A DNA stretch of 64,000 bases. Source: Iris pallida. Its lineage: Eukaryota > Streptophyta > Magnoliopsida > Asparagales > Iridaceae. The stretch covers positions 43,536,535 to 43,600,534 of the forward strand of contig JANAVB010005597.1 in NCBI GenBank assembly GCA_029216955.1. The letters are read 5' to 3'. Made by a program: the position numbers and the translations under genes. Shown here in pieces: positions 10,508 to 24,100 of the stretch; the stretch's first letter is position 1, and each line of letters begins with the position of its first letter. The notes under the pieces are model-generated. The model ran no database searches. It was not told the origin of the DNA and was given only the letters and a program-made list of their open reading frames with translations.

Positions 10508-13211
10508 TGTCACCCCCATTTCCTGTATTTCGTATTTGTACTCGTAATTTGATTTTGGCACGTATTTTAATTTTCTCGACTTACGGAATTGTGGATTTTT
10601 CTCGTATTTCGGGTTTTGGTTCGGCTCAGTTTTAATTGGTTTGGTTTGATTAGGTTTGGGTTAACATGTATTGGTACACTTTAACCTACACTCCTCCCTC
10701 AACACACCACAACCACCCTCATTATATCTCCACCAAACTTTCTCTCTCCTCTTTACTCTCCATTAATTTTCTTCTTCTCCTTCCTCCACACACAACTCCC
10801 TAACCCATTAGGCAAGTGCACCTTGCCAACAAATAAGCACCCAATTTTATTTGTTCATTTGATAGATTAGGACATGGAGAACAACTTTAGAACTTGACAT
10901 TTTGTGATTTGGAGCTTCCATTTTTCTAGATCTAGGTTTTAACCATTTTCGGAAATCCTTGGTTTTGATCTATTAAACTTTAATTTTTACATGTTTTGAT
11001 GCTTCCATGTGGAAGAGAATTCGATTTTACTCAAGTTAGAACTTTGAAAATCTAGATTTGGTTTTGATTTGATCAAGTTATGAAGAATTGAAGTTTTGAA
11101 GTTCTTGGAGTTCTTCTCGGGTTGGAGAAGCAGCCCTCTCGGCCTGCGCTATTTAGCGCAAGACCGATTGCGCAGCTCACCCTTTGGTGAACTGTGCACC
11201 TTCCTTCTCGGCCAGCGCCTTCATTGCGCATAGCCGATTGCGCCCGGCCTCTTGGGCTGGACCGCGCATCTCCCTAGGCGCACTAATCCCTGCGCACTTG
11301 GTCCCTGCGCAGCTCACTCCTGCGCAGTCCACCTTCTGCGCAATCTATCCATGCGCCATCCATCTGCTGCGCTATCCACTCCTGCGCAATCCTCCTGTGC
11401 GCAATCCATCTGCTGCGCTATCCACTCCTGCGCAGTTGGTACCCTGCGCAGCTCACCCCTGCGCAGTTGGTACCCTGCGCCGCTCACCCTGCGCAGTTGG
11501 CCTCCTGGCGCACTTGACTCTTGCGTAATCCAACCCCATGACCCCTTGCACAATATGTCCAATCATGGAGACTTGGTTTTATTCTTCATTTAGCTTGGCT
11601 CTTCTATAGCCCTATATATATTGATATTTTATTAGATGTTTTACGCCCATTTTATATCCTTACGCCTTTTGTCATGAACTTAATTTTAGTTAATATGTTT
11701 GGAATGACTATTGTACATGGCCTGGTATGACAAGGAACTAGCATAACACGACAGTGACCCGTAGTGGTGCACTCCTGACATGACCAACCTGACATGATAG
11801 TGGCCCATCGTGGCGCACTCCTGACAGTACCCTGACATGATTTATCTTGATAACTTGATAGTGGCCCGTGGCGGCGCACTCCTGACTTGACTTGTAACTT
11901 GTAACTTGACTCCTATAATTAACTTGACACCGTGGGTGTTCCTGCTTGCTTGCTTGTACAATCCACTTGTCTTGTCTTGCATCATGTCTAGGACGTGACT
12001 TCCTGGGTACCACGGCCAGGGACTCGCGCTAAATTGGATTAGGCTAATTATTAGATCAAAGTAGAACATGGAGAATTCCCAGTCACAGGCAATCTCGTTA
12101 TTTGGGCGCTTTAATGGACTTGTAGCTTGCCGACGAGTAGAGCACATTTCCAGCACACTATTATGTGTTGCACCCTCTAAGTCACCTAAGGGTATATTTG
12201 TCTCCCGGGCAATGTACCCACCTATAACTCTCAACCCGCGGAAGGATAACTGGATAGTCTGCAGGGCTTGGGACTGGAATTCTCACTTGCATCTTGTTAG
12301 TAATTAGGAATGTGATAACCCTAGTTAGTTAAAGTAGTAAGCCGTAGTATTTATTTGGCCGATTGCGAATGGATGGTGTCCAGCCTTGTCTAAGTCTTGT
12401 CTAGCTCCAGTACCTGCTATCTCCTGAGCATGTTTGTTTTACTTATCTTAACGATAAATGGGTAGAGACAGTGAGCTATTCAGGCGAAGGGGTACAATCC
12501 CGGTCCTTGTTTGGTTTAAGGATTGTAACCTAGCTCCCGGAATGGTTCCACGTCCCTAGTCGTTTATCGCCCTGTGTACTTTACTACTTGTACTTCTTTT
12601 ATTCTTATGTTCTGATATACTGGCTTTTGTTCTTATTTGTGGCCTCCTTTGTGGCACTTGCTCTTTCTGGGGTTTGACCCAGCTGGTTTTGTGTGGCCAG
12701 ATTTCGGAGCAGCTCTCGAGGATCTACCGAGCTTCCAGCCCAATGGTGATAACTAGACGGAACCCGGGCCAAGAGTGGGTTTTCCTTTTGTTTCACCCAC
12801 TTATATGTAAATTTATTCTTTTGAGGCGTTTAGCCGACGAGCACCTGTTAGCTCGATGCACATTTACTTATTGTCTGCCTACGGGCTGTAAGCATGATTA
12901 ACAAATCCTAGGGTTGATCATGTATGACTGAACTCTTGCTAGTCCCATCATTTTGTACGACTAGCTTCATGATCATCCAATATGTAATATTTAGGATGCC
13001 TTATATATATATATTTGATGCTCTAATATCTTGTAACTCTGTTAATTGCTTGAGATTGAGACAATAGGCTTGACCTTAAGAGACTGCTGGCTTGTAGTAA
13101 ACCCTCATATCTAGACAGCCGTGTCCGTATAGTTGAGATGTATTCTATTTCAATATACGTAGCTGGCTATGTCTGCCCCCGCTCTCCAGTATTCTGGTTC
13201 TGGGCATGACA
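10508..13211 (+). repeat. 5' LTR of element E (2704 bp)
   Basis: TGTCACCCCCATTTCC ... CTGGGCATGACA. It contains the TGCGCA array (11140-11560), three copies of a TGATAGTGGCCCGTNGTGG-type unit (11745-11890) and a 3' portion clearly related to solo LTR D (12650-12800 versus 37185-37330). Confidence 0.95.
11140..11560. repeat. TGCGCA-rich short-motif array in the E LTR
   Basis: More than 20 copies of TGCGC(A/T), mostly CTGCGCAGT, CTGCGCAAT or CTGCGCAGC, are separated by 8-20 bases with phrases such as TTGGTACC and TCCACTC. The 3' LTR has the same array at about 27100-27470 with fewer units. Solo LTR D has an array of another motif (GCCGCAT) in the matching place. Confidence 0.8.
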
Positions 13212-13236
13212 TGGTTTAAGTGGTGGCCCATGCAGG
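13212..13236 (+). promoter_or_regulatory. Candidate primer-binding region of element E
   Basis: Directly after the LTR end the sequence is TGGTTTAAG, then TGGTGGCCCATGCAG. The second block recurs at the same distance in elements A and G. It is not the initiator-Met PBS seen in B and C. The tRNA it would match is not known to me. Confidence 0.5.
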
Positions 13237-13273
13237 TCTTGGCATTCAAGAAATGTGAGGGTTTACCGAATAG

Positions 13274-14707
13274 ATGTCTCAATCAATATTCGTCCTTGAT
13301 CTCTGCTCGTATCTTCAAACCCCTGAGAATCTCGACCTGATCACATTGCTTGTATCATTGATCTGTCCTGGTCCTTTCCTTATTGTTCCCTATGTCGTCT
13401 TCTTCAGCGGCATTACTCCCGGACCTGCCAACCAGCCAGAGGAAGCTCGACAAGCACCCCAGCGCCAGGAAGATCAAGCTCAGCACTCTGGAGTAGCCTC
13501 CCGAGTTATGCTTCCCGGAGGCTCGGAACCTCCAGTTCAGGCAGCTCCGCCCGTTCAACCAGCTAGACAGGATGAGGGACCTTTGGTAGGGCTTATCAGA
13601 GAACTACTTGCATCCCAAGATCGTCGAGGCGACGCCTTGCACCAGGAAGTTCATGATGCACTAAACCGAGGAGGTCCCCAAGGGAATCAGGCGGCCAACA
13701 GTTTCAAGCACTTGAACCCTCCCTTCTTTGACGACAGTGAAGATGCGATTGCCGCGGACGCTTGGCTTCAGGATACCGAGGTGGTTCTAGAAGCAGCTAG
13801 GACACCTGAGAATGAGAAGGTAGCGGTGGTACGCCTACAGTTGTTAGACTTGGCTCGCGATTGGTGGGCAGCTCAGGCCATGGGATTAGCAGCGCCAGTC
13901 ACTTGGGCGACGTTCAGAGAGAGGTTCCAGACAAAGTACTTCGATACGGTGGCACGGTACGACCTGCAGACGAGATTCACCAACTTGAAGCAAGGAGGCA
14001 GGACGGTCGATGGCTATGCGACCGAGTTTTCTAGGCTGAGTAGGTTCGCCCCCACCTTGGTGGTAACCGAGTTCGATAGGGCTCAGCGATTCCAACAAGG
14101 ACTGCATTTAGAGATATTATTGGCTGTGGAGCAGTTCGAGCACCAGACGTTCGATGCAGTGTTGAAGGCAGCAAGGAGGCATGAGTATACCTCCCGAAGA
14201 ATTGTGGACAGGACCGGAGGCAGAAAGCGGTCCCACAACCAGATGCACCAATCTTCAGCTCCAGCCCCGGCAGCTAGGGGTATAACCATTGGAACTCCGA
14301 GGCGGGCGGCCTCAGTGACGTCGGTTCAGCATTCAACCCCGACGTATCCGCAGCAGTAGAAGCAGAAGCAGTCTTCCGCGGTGGGATGTTCTCATTGCGG
14401 GAAGCCGGGCCATGTAGTGGCAGAGTGTCGTAGGGCACAGGAGTTGTGCCTGGCTTGTGGAGGAGCAGACCACCAGATAGGGACCTGCCCGAATAGGGGA
14501 GGTCCATCATCATCCAACCTTTCTAGTTCTTCGGAGAGAGGACCAGCCCCAGTTCCAGTCCAGCAGCAGCAGCAACAGCAGTACCCGAGGCCATTGTTGC
14601 CTCAGGCCCAGGCCTTTCAGCAGCAGAACCAGCAGCAGATCACCCAGGCTCCAGCACAGAACCGACAGAGGGGTTTCCAGCAGAGAGGACCCGCAGCTAG
14701 AGGTTAG
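13274..14707 (+). pseudogene. gag: gag of element E, interrupted by in-frame stops
   Basis: The capsid-type Retrotrans_gag region lies at about 13730-14120, with ARDWWAAQ, WATFRERFQTKYF and TVDGYATEFSRL. Two CCHC zinc knuckles follow: CSHCGKPGHVVAEC (about 14384) and CLACGGADHQIGTC (about 14447). TAG stops at 14357-14359 and 14705-14707 lie in the same frame as what precedes and follows, most likely CAG-to-TAG transitions. The first 45 codons are hydrophobic and unlike gag. They end at a splice-acceptor-like GTCGTCTTCTTCAG (to 13407), so the true start may lie downstream. Gag would form the particle and bind the RNA; this copy is broken. Confidence 0.85.
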
Positions 14708-14710
14708 GCT

Positions 14711-16089
14711 ATGATGATGACCATGGAAGAAGAAGTTGTACCAGGTGAGGTAGTGGCAGGTACTATTCTCGTCAACACCTTTCCAGCATCTGTATTATTT
14801 GATTCTGGTGCATCGCATTCATTCATGTCTGCACGATTCGCGACACGGATAGGATTGGAGCCCGAGTCATTATCAGTGAGGCTCAATATACTTACTGGTA
14901 ATGGTCTTATGGGAGTAGATCGAGTATTTTCCTCGTGTCGGATCGTAGTTAGCGGTAGAGAGTTCCCCGCTAGGCTCATAGAGTTCCCTATGGCAGACTA
15001 TGATGTAGTCCTAGGCATGGATTGGTTGAGGAACCATTATGCTAGGATAGACTGCCATGTTGGCAGAGTTGTCTTTAGTATTCCCGGAGAGCCAGAGTTT
15101 TCATTTTCCAGAGGCACAATAGAGCCATCTCCTCCAGTATTGCGGATGGCAGTAGCAGCAGTACAGTTGCCCCGGATAGTTGAAGAGTTTCCAGATGTCT
15201 TCCCAGAGGAACTTCCAGGGATGCCGCCAGAGCGGGAGATCGAGTTCACCATCGACTTGATTCCCGGGACAGCACCAGTATCAGAGCGAGTCTACAGAAT
15301 GGCGCCTTCAGAGTTGGAGATTTTGTACAAGATGATTGAAGAACTCAGGACCAAGGGATTCATTCGTGCTAGTGGATCGCCTTGGGGAGCCCCGATGCTT
15401 CTTGTAAAAAAGAAGGATGGTACGTCTAGGCTATGTGTTGATTATCGTACCTTGAACTCAGTGACAATCAAGAACAGATACCCTCTCCCGAGGATAGATG
15501 ACTTGTTTGATCAACTCAAGGGGCTTCAGTTTTCTCAAAGATAGACTTGCGGTCAGGATACCACCAGATCAGAGTCAGAGAGCAGGACACCCCGAAGACG
15601 GTGTTCAGATCTAGGTACGGGCATTGGAAGTTTCTAGTTATGCCCTTTGGAGCGACCAATCCGCCGGCAGTGTTCATGGACCTCATGAACCGTATCTTCA
15701 TGCCTTACTTGGATCAGTTTGTGATAGTGTTCCTTGATGACATCCTGGTCTACAGCAAGAGTGAAGCAGAGCATGAGCAGCATCTCAGAGTTGTCGTCCA
15801 GATTCTCAGAGAGCACCAGTTGTACGCCAAGTTTAGTAAATGCGAGTTCTGGCTCGATCGCATTTCTTACTTAGGTCACATCATTACCAGAGGAGGAGTG
15901 GAAGTGGATCCCCAGAAGATTGTAGCTATCGAGTCATGGCCAGTACCCAGCTTAGTGGCAGAAGTTCGCAGCTTTCTTGGATTGGCCGGCTACTACCGAC
16001 GGTTCGTCTCTGATTTTGCAAGGATTTCAGCGCCGATGACCCAGTTGACCCGCAAGGATGTGCCGTTCATTTGGACAGCAGAATGTCAG
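14711..16089 (+). pseudogene. pol: Protease and reverse transcriptase of element E, frameshifted, cut by G
   Basis: The protease active site is [10 protein letters not shown] at about 14798-14830. RT begins near 15290 with [17 protein letters not shown] and [10 protein letters not shown] one-base deletion in the G run at 15520-15523 moves the frame: the first frame stops at 15544 and RT continues in another frame from 15547 ([10 protein letters not shown], then the catalytic [10 protein letters not shown] at about 15725-15765). It breaks off at FIWTAECQ, where element G begins at 16090. RNase H is absent. Upstream, the same frame is shared with gag, so gag-pol was one polyprotein. Confidence 0.9.
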
Positions 16090-19000
16090 TGTCACGACCC
16101 GCACCCAGTTTTCGGATACGAGACGTGTCCAAGCCAGCCTACGCCGCAGAGTCGGCGGTAGAACGCTGTCAAGCCCGCAAGAAATAAATGCTCAAATATC
16201 ACAATTGCTGCTCATTCACAATTCTAATTTATTACAACAGTTACAAGATTTATATTTAAAGAAAATACAAGATTTCCAGTTAATGAAGTCGATACAATAG
16301 CTTTCTATTTCTAGGTCGTCTTCAGCATACCCAAGTTCTCCCAGTGCTAAGAGTGATCGCGGCTAAACCTGAAAAATGTTGGTTTCCAGTCAGGAATGGA
16401 ACAAGTACACAAACCGACGACAATGCAAAACACAATAGAATTGACAAGACATGAAAATAGCATATGAGAAATAAAACTGGAAGATAAATGATGTCATAGC
16501 ACGATTAGAGAAATAAACAAGGGAAAAAAACTAATAAAAGACATCTATCTAGCTAAGTGGTGTGAAATATCTGTTTCGACATGTGGACGGCTAGGGGGTA
16601 AAATCTGGCATCTACACGTGCCGTGTGCAGATGCTATTGTTCACGAATAGACATCTTGGGATATTTTCTGGGTAGTCCACATGTTTACTAAGATATTTCC
16701 CCTCCCGACAACTCCGTGTGACGAGCGTGTCAACAAGCAGCAAGATATATGTATAAACATGAAATGAGAAAACTACTATGAATCGAAAAGCAATCAGAAA
16801 GTGCACTTGCCTGAGGTCCTTAGCTGGAGAAACCAATAATAAATACCACTCACGAGCCACAATCAATCAACACATGCAGAAGTCTCCGGATGCTGAAATA
16901 AATATTATCAACGTTCTCAGAATAGTCAAATTAGCTAGGATTGCCTGTCCTTAAGTCCAATTCTGGACACAGGGGCAAAACGGTAATTTCGGGCAAAAAC
17001 GATGTCCGTCGTTGGACCCGCTTTGCACCGAAATGCGTGCCAGAGTCAATGGTCTCTAAAGTCGTCAAACTACATGTCTACGGATCCAGTTTTTCAATAC
17101 GAACCCAACCGTATGTCCATAGTTGGATTCCGGCGGACCGTGCACAAAATCGCCCATTGTGTGGGACCGTGGGGCCCGCAAAACGACGTCGATTTCAACT
17201 GTCTCAGAATTGGACCAAATTTGGCATGCAGGACCAGAAAAATGATACGGTCCTGTTGGCGCAAGTTTCGTCTCGATCTGACGAGCGTGCACAATTTACA
17301 AACAGAATTTCTGTTTTAGAAAAGTATTATTATTTCTAGATAGCTATTAGAAAGGTAGAGAATACGTTTTTAGGTCAAGATATAATTTAGAAAATATGAC
17401 TTATATATATATATATTTTTTTTGGTCGAGAGTCATATAAAAATACTAAAAATAATAGAATAATATTTAGCTTATAGGCAAAATATATTTGGTTACAACC
17501 TAAGTTTTTAGGAAATTATTCACTATACATATGTACATATATTCTTTTACTAAAATAGTACACATAACTAATACTAACAATAATACAGTATTTAATCATA
17601 AATAATACAATATATCTACAATTGTGCTGACTATCCCAAGAATATGAAAAACAAAATAATAATAAATATTAACTTTACTCTTCGTTTCCCGTGCTCTTCA
17701 TTTACTGTATTCTTCCCACTGTGAGAACTTGGGGAAAGAGAGTTTGGAAAAGGAAGCTGTAGAAAGAAAAGGAGGAATGAAAGGGTTGGCTCACCGAGGT
17801 TCTTCCCGAGCTCGTCGGGCAGCGTGCGGCGCAGGAGTAGTTCCGCGGAGGTGCGGCACTGATGCGCCGCCGGAATGGCTACGCGCCGGGGGCTCCGGTC
17901 ACGTTTGCTCGCAGGGCCGGCTCGGCGTCAGGCGGTGCGGGGAGTAGGCGTTCGGCGGCGTGCTTTACCACCGGAGGTGGCTCGCCGGAAAGAGCTCTGT
18001 GGGGGAGACGCTCGGCGGTGACTGGAGTTGACTGGCTCGGCGGCAGTAGGTCACGGCCAAGGCGAATCCGCGAGCTTGGCACCGCGCTCGAGGAGGGCGA
18101 CGGGTGGAGATGGCGGATCTGCTTGCGGCGGCGCACAGGGAACGGGGTTTGTCCCACATCCGGCTTCGGATCCGGAGGCACGGAGGAAACTCGACATTGA
18201 CGAAGCCTCGAGCGCCGGGCTCGGCGAGTGTTCATGGACGGCGGGCGACGGAGAACGGTTAGGTCTCACTCCCTCTCTCCTTCCCTGGTGGTTTTATGCT
18301 GGCGGTGTGTGGATGATGATGCCGGTGATGGTGGTCGGATTTGGGGAGGAAATCAGCGGACATAGGCGGGGTTTGGCCGGGATAGGCAATGATCGGGGTG
18401 GTAGTGATGGTGGTTGTGCGGTTGATGGTGGTGTTGGCGACAGGACAGTAGCAACGCCGGGCTCGACGTAGGCCACAAAGCGGTAGGCGGCAGGGAGGAA
18501 CCCCTTGGCGGTGTCGAGAGCGGAAGGGTCTGCGTGGAGCGCTCATCGGTCGGCGAGCTAGATGCCGACGGCGGACAACGACTCGAGGAGCGGGCGCTGG
18601 AGGGGTCGAAGCTGGTCGGATGGCCTCGGTGAGGCGCTCATGACGGTCGGGATGCAAGCCTTGTCACGCGGCGAGAGGTTTGCCTGGCGACGCCCGCCTA
18701 GCCGCGCTTGGGAGATGTTCTGGCCGGCGTGGGCGGCAGTACGAGGGTGTCGGAATGCTGCGGTCATCGGGTTGGGACAGGATCGATTTGATTTCGAGAC
18801 GACCACATGGTGCAGGGGGGTGGAGATTGCGCTCAGTTACGTAAGAAAGGTCGGAGCACGGCGGCGCGCTCGCGTGGAGACGCGACAGATCAAGGGAAGG
18901 CGATGGTTGGGGTCATACTGATCGAGTCGGGTCTCGCAGAAGGTGGCTTGCCAACGAAGGCTGCCCAGCGCCGGTGCAATCACCATGGTGCCCGCAGTCG

Positions 19001-20049
19001 CACAAAATCGGGGACGTTCGTCCAGTCTGGGGGCGTGCGACCGAAGGCTGGTCTGTGCGACGCAGTTGGGGCCGCTCCGGCCAGGCTGTGGTGATAGCGG
19101 TGTTCGGGCAAAGCGGTTGGCCAGATGGTCAGGTTGTGACACCGTTACTGCTCGTAGAGTCCGGGTTTTGTTTTGAGGAAGAATAGGTAATTGAGAGGGA
19201 TGGGATTTGTATATATGGAGAGGGAGAAGGACTGTAAGTCGGTTAGATTCGGATTATCTATCTGTTATATTTATACAAAGATGATAGAAGGAAACCAAGG
19301 AGCCTCATCTAGTTTTAGATGAAGTCTAAATCCTTTAGAAGTTTAGTAGATAAACCTACTCGTGAGTTTACATCAGTTAATGTTTAAAAATTGAATTTAC
19401 TTAAATTATAGTATCAACATTTAATATTATCCATTAACCTAACCACATGAAATTACCATATTAGCTTTAAAGAAAACTCAACATTATTATAAATTTTAGT
19501 ATATCAATTAGATAATTCAAGATAATAAGTTATAAAATAATATTTACTATTTATCAAATAACGCATTTAAATCAAATAATAATCAATCATTACTATAATA
19601 TAGGTAATGTTCGATTCCATCCAAAAAAACATTTCTTTTCTTTTCTTTTATTAATCAAATTCTATAAGCTATTTATAATTCTCGAATTATTTCTCCGAAG
19701 TCAATAATTTAAGTTATATAAATTAAACCAGAATCAATACATTATTGTCAGAAAATATTTGAATATAATTTAGATATTTATCAAGCAATTTAAGTCATTG
19801 AAATCTAAAATTAATTACTACAATAAGTTAAATAACACAATTTCAGCAAACCGTTTCTATTAAAACTAATTATGATTTTTCAAACTAAAAATTTAGTATA
19901 GTTTTTGATTGACAAAAGAAAGTATTATCGTAATTTCTTTTTTCTATAAAAGTTTTTAAAGAGAACTCATTACCCAAACGAAATATGTAGTATAAAATGA
20001 TCAAAAAGAGATGTATAAAAAATTTTAAAATTCGGGAAGGGAAGTTACA
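16090..20049 (-). repeat. LTR of element G, left copy (3960 bp)
   Basis: The complement starts TGTAACTTCCCTTCCC at 20049 and ends GGGTCGTGACA at 16090. It is preceded on the minus strand by AAGGTGGGTAGATT, the likely polypurine tract. It is AT-rich except for a 1.4-kb GC-rich core at 17729-19190. Confidence 0.9.
17729..19190. other. GC-rich island inside the G LTR
   Basis: This block is strongly GC- and CpG-rich while the flanking LTR is AT-rich. It has overlapping open frames of 60-150 codons on both strands, none with a recognisable domain. The same block is repeated at 22789-24250. Read on the minus strand it ends near TCGGTGAGCC, a possible splice donor. It may be the transcribed leader/promoter part of the LTR, or captured host sequence; I cannot decide. 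Confidence 0.5.
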
Positions 20050-21152
20050 AATCTACCCACCTTAGAAATAAATTCGTCCTCGAATTTCTAACTCATAGGC
20101 ATGCTAAAATTTCAAAAATAAAAATGAAAAGAATAAATCCACTATTACCACAATCTTCTCAAATTTAATTTGTCAGTATTATTTATACCTCCTCTTAGCC
20201 CTTTCGTAACTACGAATCCTCGAGAACTTCTACCCACCTTCGGTCACACTACTCCTCACAACTAAAATCTATAATCTTCTAACTAGCTGTTAACAAGTCT
20301 ACCAACAGATATCTAGGCATATGGCATCTAGGATCCTCTCCTATCTATCAATTTCGAGTTTTCGTCTTTCCAATTAGTGAAAGGCAAAAACAATAGAGAG
20401 CTCAAGAGAGATGTCACTGAATACAATTACGTGATTCAAAGGCGAATGTATAATTCAAACGGAATTGTCAAAGCAGTCGTGGATGAGATCCTAGAGACAT
20501 CTACATCTCAATCTGTGTAGGGTAAATAGATGAAGAGCGAACCAATTGTATCATGGTTGATCAGACCGTAATTCAATGATTCTGATTAGACGATATGTTA
20601 GCGGGCGTCCCCAATAACATATGTCTTGAATCAAGCTCGATAAAAGAGTAAGCTTGCAAAAACTAGGCTGTAATAGCAGCATTGGTCAAGATAGTCAAAA
20701 TATGAATAGCATAATCAGAAATTTTAAACCAGTTACCTACAACAAAATAGAATTTAAAACATGCAATTCTAACTGATGATAAAAATTATATCTACATAGA
20801 GCAAAAGAAGACTGAACAGGTTATCAAGATTATAGCCTTAATTCCAGGAAAAATCTAACTAGCCAAGTGAGTAGTATACCCACGTTGGATCACATTGTCA
20901 TATCAAAAACAATAGTGAATCTACAGAGATCTAGCATGTTATCTAGATTGCATGGCCTTATCTAATAACCTTAACTACCCAAATGTCAATTTAATGAGGG
21001 ACTCCTATTCCTAGTCATTCTCTTAATTCATTTTAATCCTAGCTTGTGAATGAGCAATTCTTGGTCGCAGGCTCGCAATAGTACGACTAACGTACCATCA
21101 CGAGTTCGCAATCTTTTGCGAAGACTGACCTGCATGGGCCACCACAAAAACT
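20050..21152 (-). other. Internal domain of element G (1103 bp, no coding)
   Basis: On the minus strand it begins after the LTR with TGGTGGCCCATGCAG (about 21131-21145) and ends with TTCGAGGACGAATTTATTTC and AAGGTGGGTAGATT before the next LTR. No gag or pol motif and no frame over 70 codons lies within it. Confidence 0.75.
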
Positions 21153-24100
21153 TGTCACGACCCGCACCCAGTTTTCGGATACGAGACGTGTCCAAGCCAG
21201 CCTACGCCGCAGAGTCGGCGGTAGAACGCTGTCAAGCCCGCAAGAAATAAATGCTCAAATATCACAATTGCTGCTCATTCACAATTCTAATTTATTACAA
21301 CAGTTACAAGATTTATATTTAAAGAAAATACAAGATTTCCAGTTAATGAAGTCGATACAATAGCTTTCTATTTCTAGGTCGTCTTCAGCATACCCAAGTT
21401 CTCCCAGTGCTAAGAGTGATCGCGGCTAAACCTGAAAAATGTTGGTTTCCAGTCAGGAATGGAACAAGTACACAAACCGACGACAATGCAAAACACAATA
21501 GAATTGACAAGACATGAAAATAGCATATGAGAAATAAAACTGGAAGATAAATGATGTCATAGCACGATTAGAGAAATAAACAAGGGAAAAAAACTAATAA
21601 AAGACATCTATCTAGCTAAGTGGTGTGAAATATCTGTTTCGACATGTGGACGGCTAGGGGGTAAAATCCGGCATCTACACGTGCCGTGTGCAGATGCTAT
21701 TGTTCACGAATAGACATCTTGGGATATTTTCTGGGTAGTCCACATGTTTACTAAGATATTTCCCTCCCGACAACTCCGTGTGACGAGCGTGTCAACAAGC
21801 AGCAAGATATATGTATAAACATGAAATGAGAAAACTACTATGAATCGAAAAGCAATCAGAAAGTGCACTTACCTGAGGTCCTTAGCTGGAGAAACCAATA
21901 ATAAATACCACTCACGAGCCACAATCAATCAACACATGCAGAAGTCTCCGGATGCTGAAATAAATATTATCAACGTTCTCAGAATAGTCAAATTAGCTAG
22001 GATTGCCTGTCCTTAAGTCCAATTCTGGACACAGGGGCAAAACAGTAATTTCGGGCAAAAACGATGTCCGTCGTTGGACCCGCTTTGCACCGAAATGCGT
22101 GCCAGAGTCAATGGTCTCTAAAGTCGTCAAACTACATGTCTACGGATCCAGTTTTTCAATACGAACCCAACCGTATGTCCATAGTTGGATTCCGGCGGAC
22201 CGTGCACAAAATCGCCCATTGTGTGGGACCGTGGGGCCCGCAAAACGACGTCGATTTCAACTGTCTCAGAATTGGACCAAACTTGGCATGCAGGACCAGA
22301 AAAATGATACGGTCCTGTTGGCGCAAGTTTCGTCTCGATCTGACGAGCGTGCACAATTTACAAACAGAATTTCTGTTTTAGAAAAGTATTATTATTTCTA
22401 GATAGCTATTAGAAAGGTAGAGAATACGTTTTTAGGTCAAGATATAATTTAGAAAATATGACTTATATATATATTTTTTTTTTGGTCGAGAGTCATATAA
22501 AAATACTAAAAATAATAGAATAATATTTAGCTTATAGGCAAAATATATTTGGTTACAACCTAAGTTTTTAGGAAATTATTCACTATACATATGTACATAT
22601 ATTCTTTTACTAAAATAGTACACATAACTAATACTAACAATAATACAGTATTTAATCATAAATAATACAATATATCTACAATTGTGCTGACTATCCCAAG
22701 AATATGAAAAACAAAATAATAATAAATATTAACTTTACTCTTCGTTTCCCGTGCTCTTCATTTACTGTATTCTTCCCACTGTGAGAACTTGGGGAAAGAG
22801 AGTTTGGAAAAGGAAGCTGTAGAAAGAAAAGGAGGAATGAAAGGGTTGGCTCACCGAGGTTCTTCCCGAGCTCGTCGGGCAGCGTGCGGCGCAGGAGTAG
22901 TTCCGCGGAGGTGCGGCACTGATGCGCCGCCGGAATGGCTACGCGCCGGGGGCTCCGGTCACGTTTGCTCGCAGGGCCGGCTCGGCGTCAGGCGGTGCGG
23001 GGAGTAGGCGTTCGGCGGCGTGCTTTACCACCGGAGGTGGCTCGCCGGAAAGAGCTCTGTGGGGGAGACGCTCGGCGGTGACTGGAGTTGACTGGCTCGG
23101 CGGCAGTAGGTCACGGCCAAGGCGAATCCGCGAGCTTGGCACCGCGCTCGAGGAGGGCGACGGGTGGAGATGGCGGATCTGCTTGCGGCGGCGCACAGGG
23201 AACGGGGTTTGTCCCACATCCGGCTTCGGATCCGGAGGCACGGAGGAAACTCGACATTGACGAAGCCTCGAGCGCCGGGCTCGGCGAGTGTTCATGGACG
23301 GCGGGCGACGGAGAACGGTTAGGTCTCACTCCCTCTCTCCTTCCCTGGTGGTTTTATGCTGGCGGTGTGTGGATGATGATGCCGGTGATGGTGGTCGGAT
23401 TTGGGGAGGAAATCAGCGGACATAGGCGGGGTTTGGCCGGGATAGGCAATGATCGGGGTGGTAGTGATGGTGGTTGTGCGGTTGATGGTGGTGTTGGCGA
23501 CAGGACAGTAGCAACGCCGGGCTCGACGTAGGCCACAAAGCGGTAGGCGGCAGGGAGGAACCCCTTGGCGGTGTCGAGAGCGGAAGGGTCTGCGTGGAGC
23601 GCTCATCGGTCGGCGAGCTAGATGCCGACGGCGGACAACGACTCGAGGAGCGGGCGCTGGAGGGGTCGAAGCTGGTCGGATGGCCTCGGTGAGGCGCTCA
23701 TGACGGTCGGGATGCAAGCCTTGTCACGCGGCGAGAGGTTTGCCTGGCGACGCCCGCCTAGCCGCGCTTGGGAGATGTTCTGGCCGGCGTGGGCGGCAGT
23801 ACGAGGGTGTCGGAATGCTGCGGTCATCGGGTTGGGACAGGATCGATTTGATTTCGAGACGACCACATGGTGCAGGGGGGTGGAGATTGCGCTCAGTTAC
23901 GTAAGAAAGGTCGGAGCACGGCGGCGCGCTCGCGTGGAGACGCGACAGATCAAGGGAAGGCGATGGTTGGGGTCATACTGATCGAGTCGGGTCTCGCAGA
24001 AGGTGGCTTGCCAACGAAGGCTGCCCAGCGCCGGTGCAATCACCATGGTGCCCGCAGTCGCACAAAATCGGGGACGTTCGTCCAGTCTGGGGGCGTGCGA

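Noticed and set aside
17729..19186. Many overlapping ORFs on both strands in the GC-rich part of the G LTR
   Set aside because: High GC lowers stop frequency in all frames. No conserved motif, and the block lies in an LTR.
16090..20640. A 4.55-kb LTR for element G, taking the whole duplicated length
   Set aside because: The polypurine-type signal and TGTAAC start at 20049 show that only 16090-20049 is LTR; the rest is duplicated internal domain.
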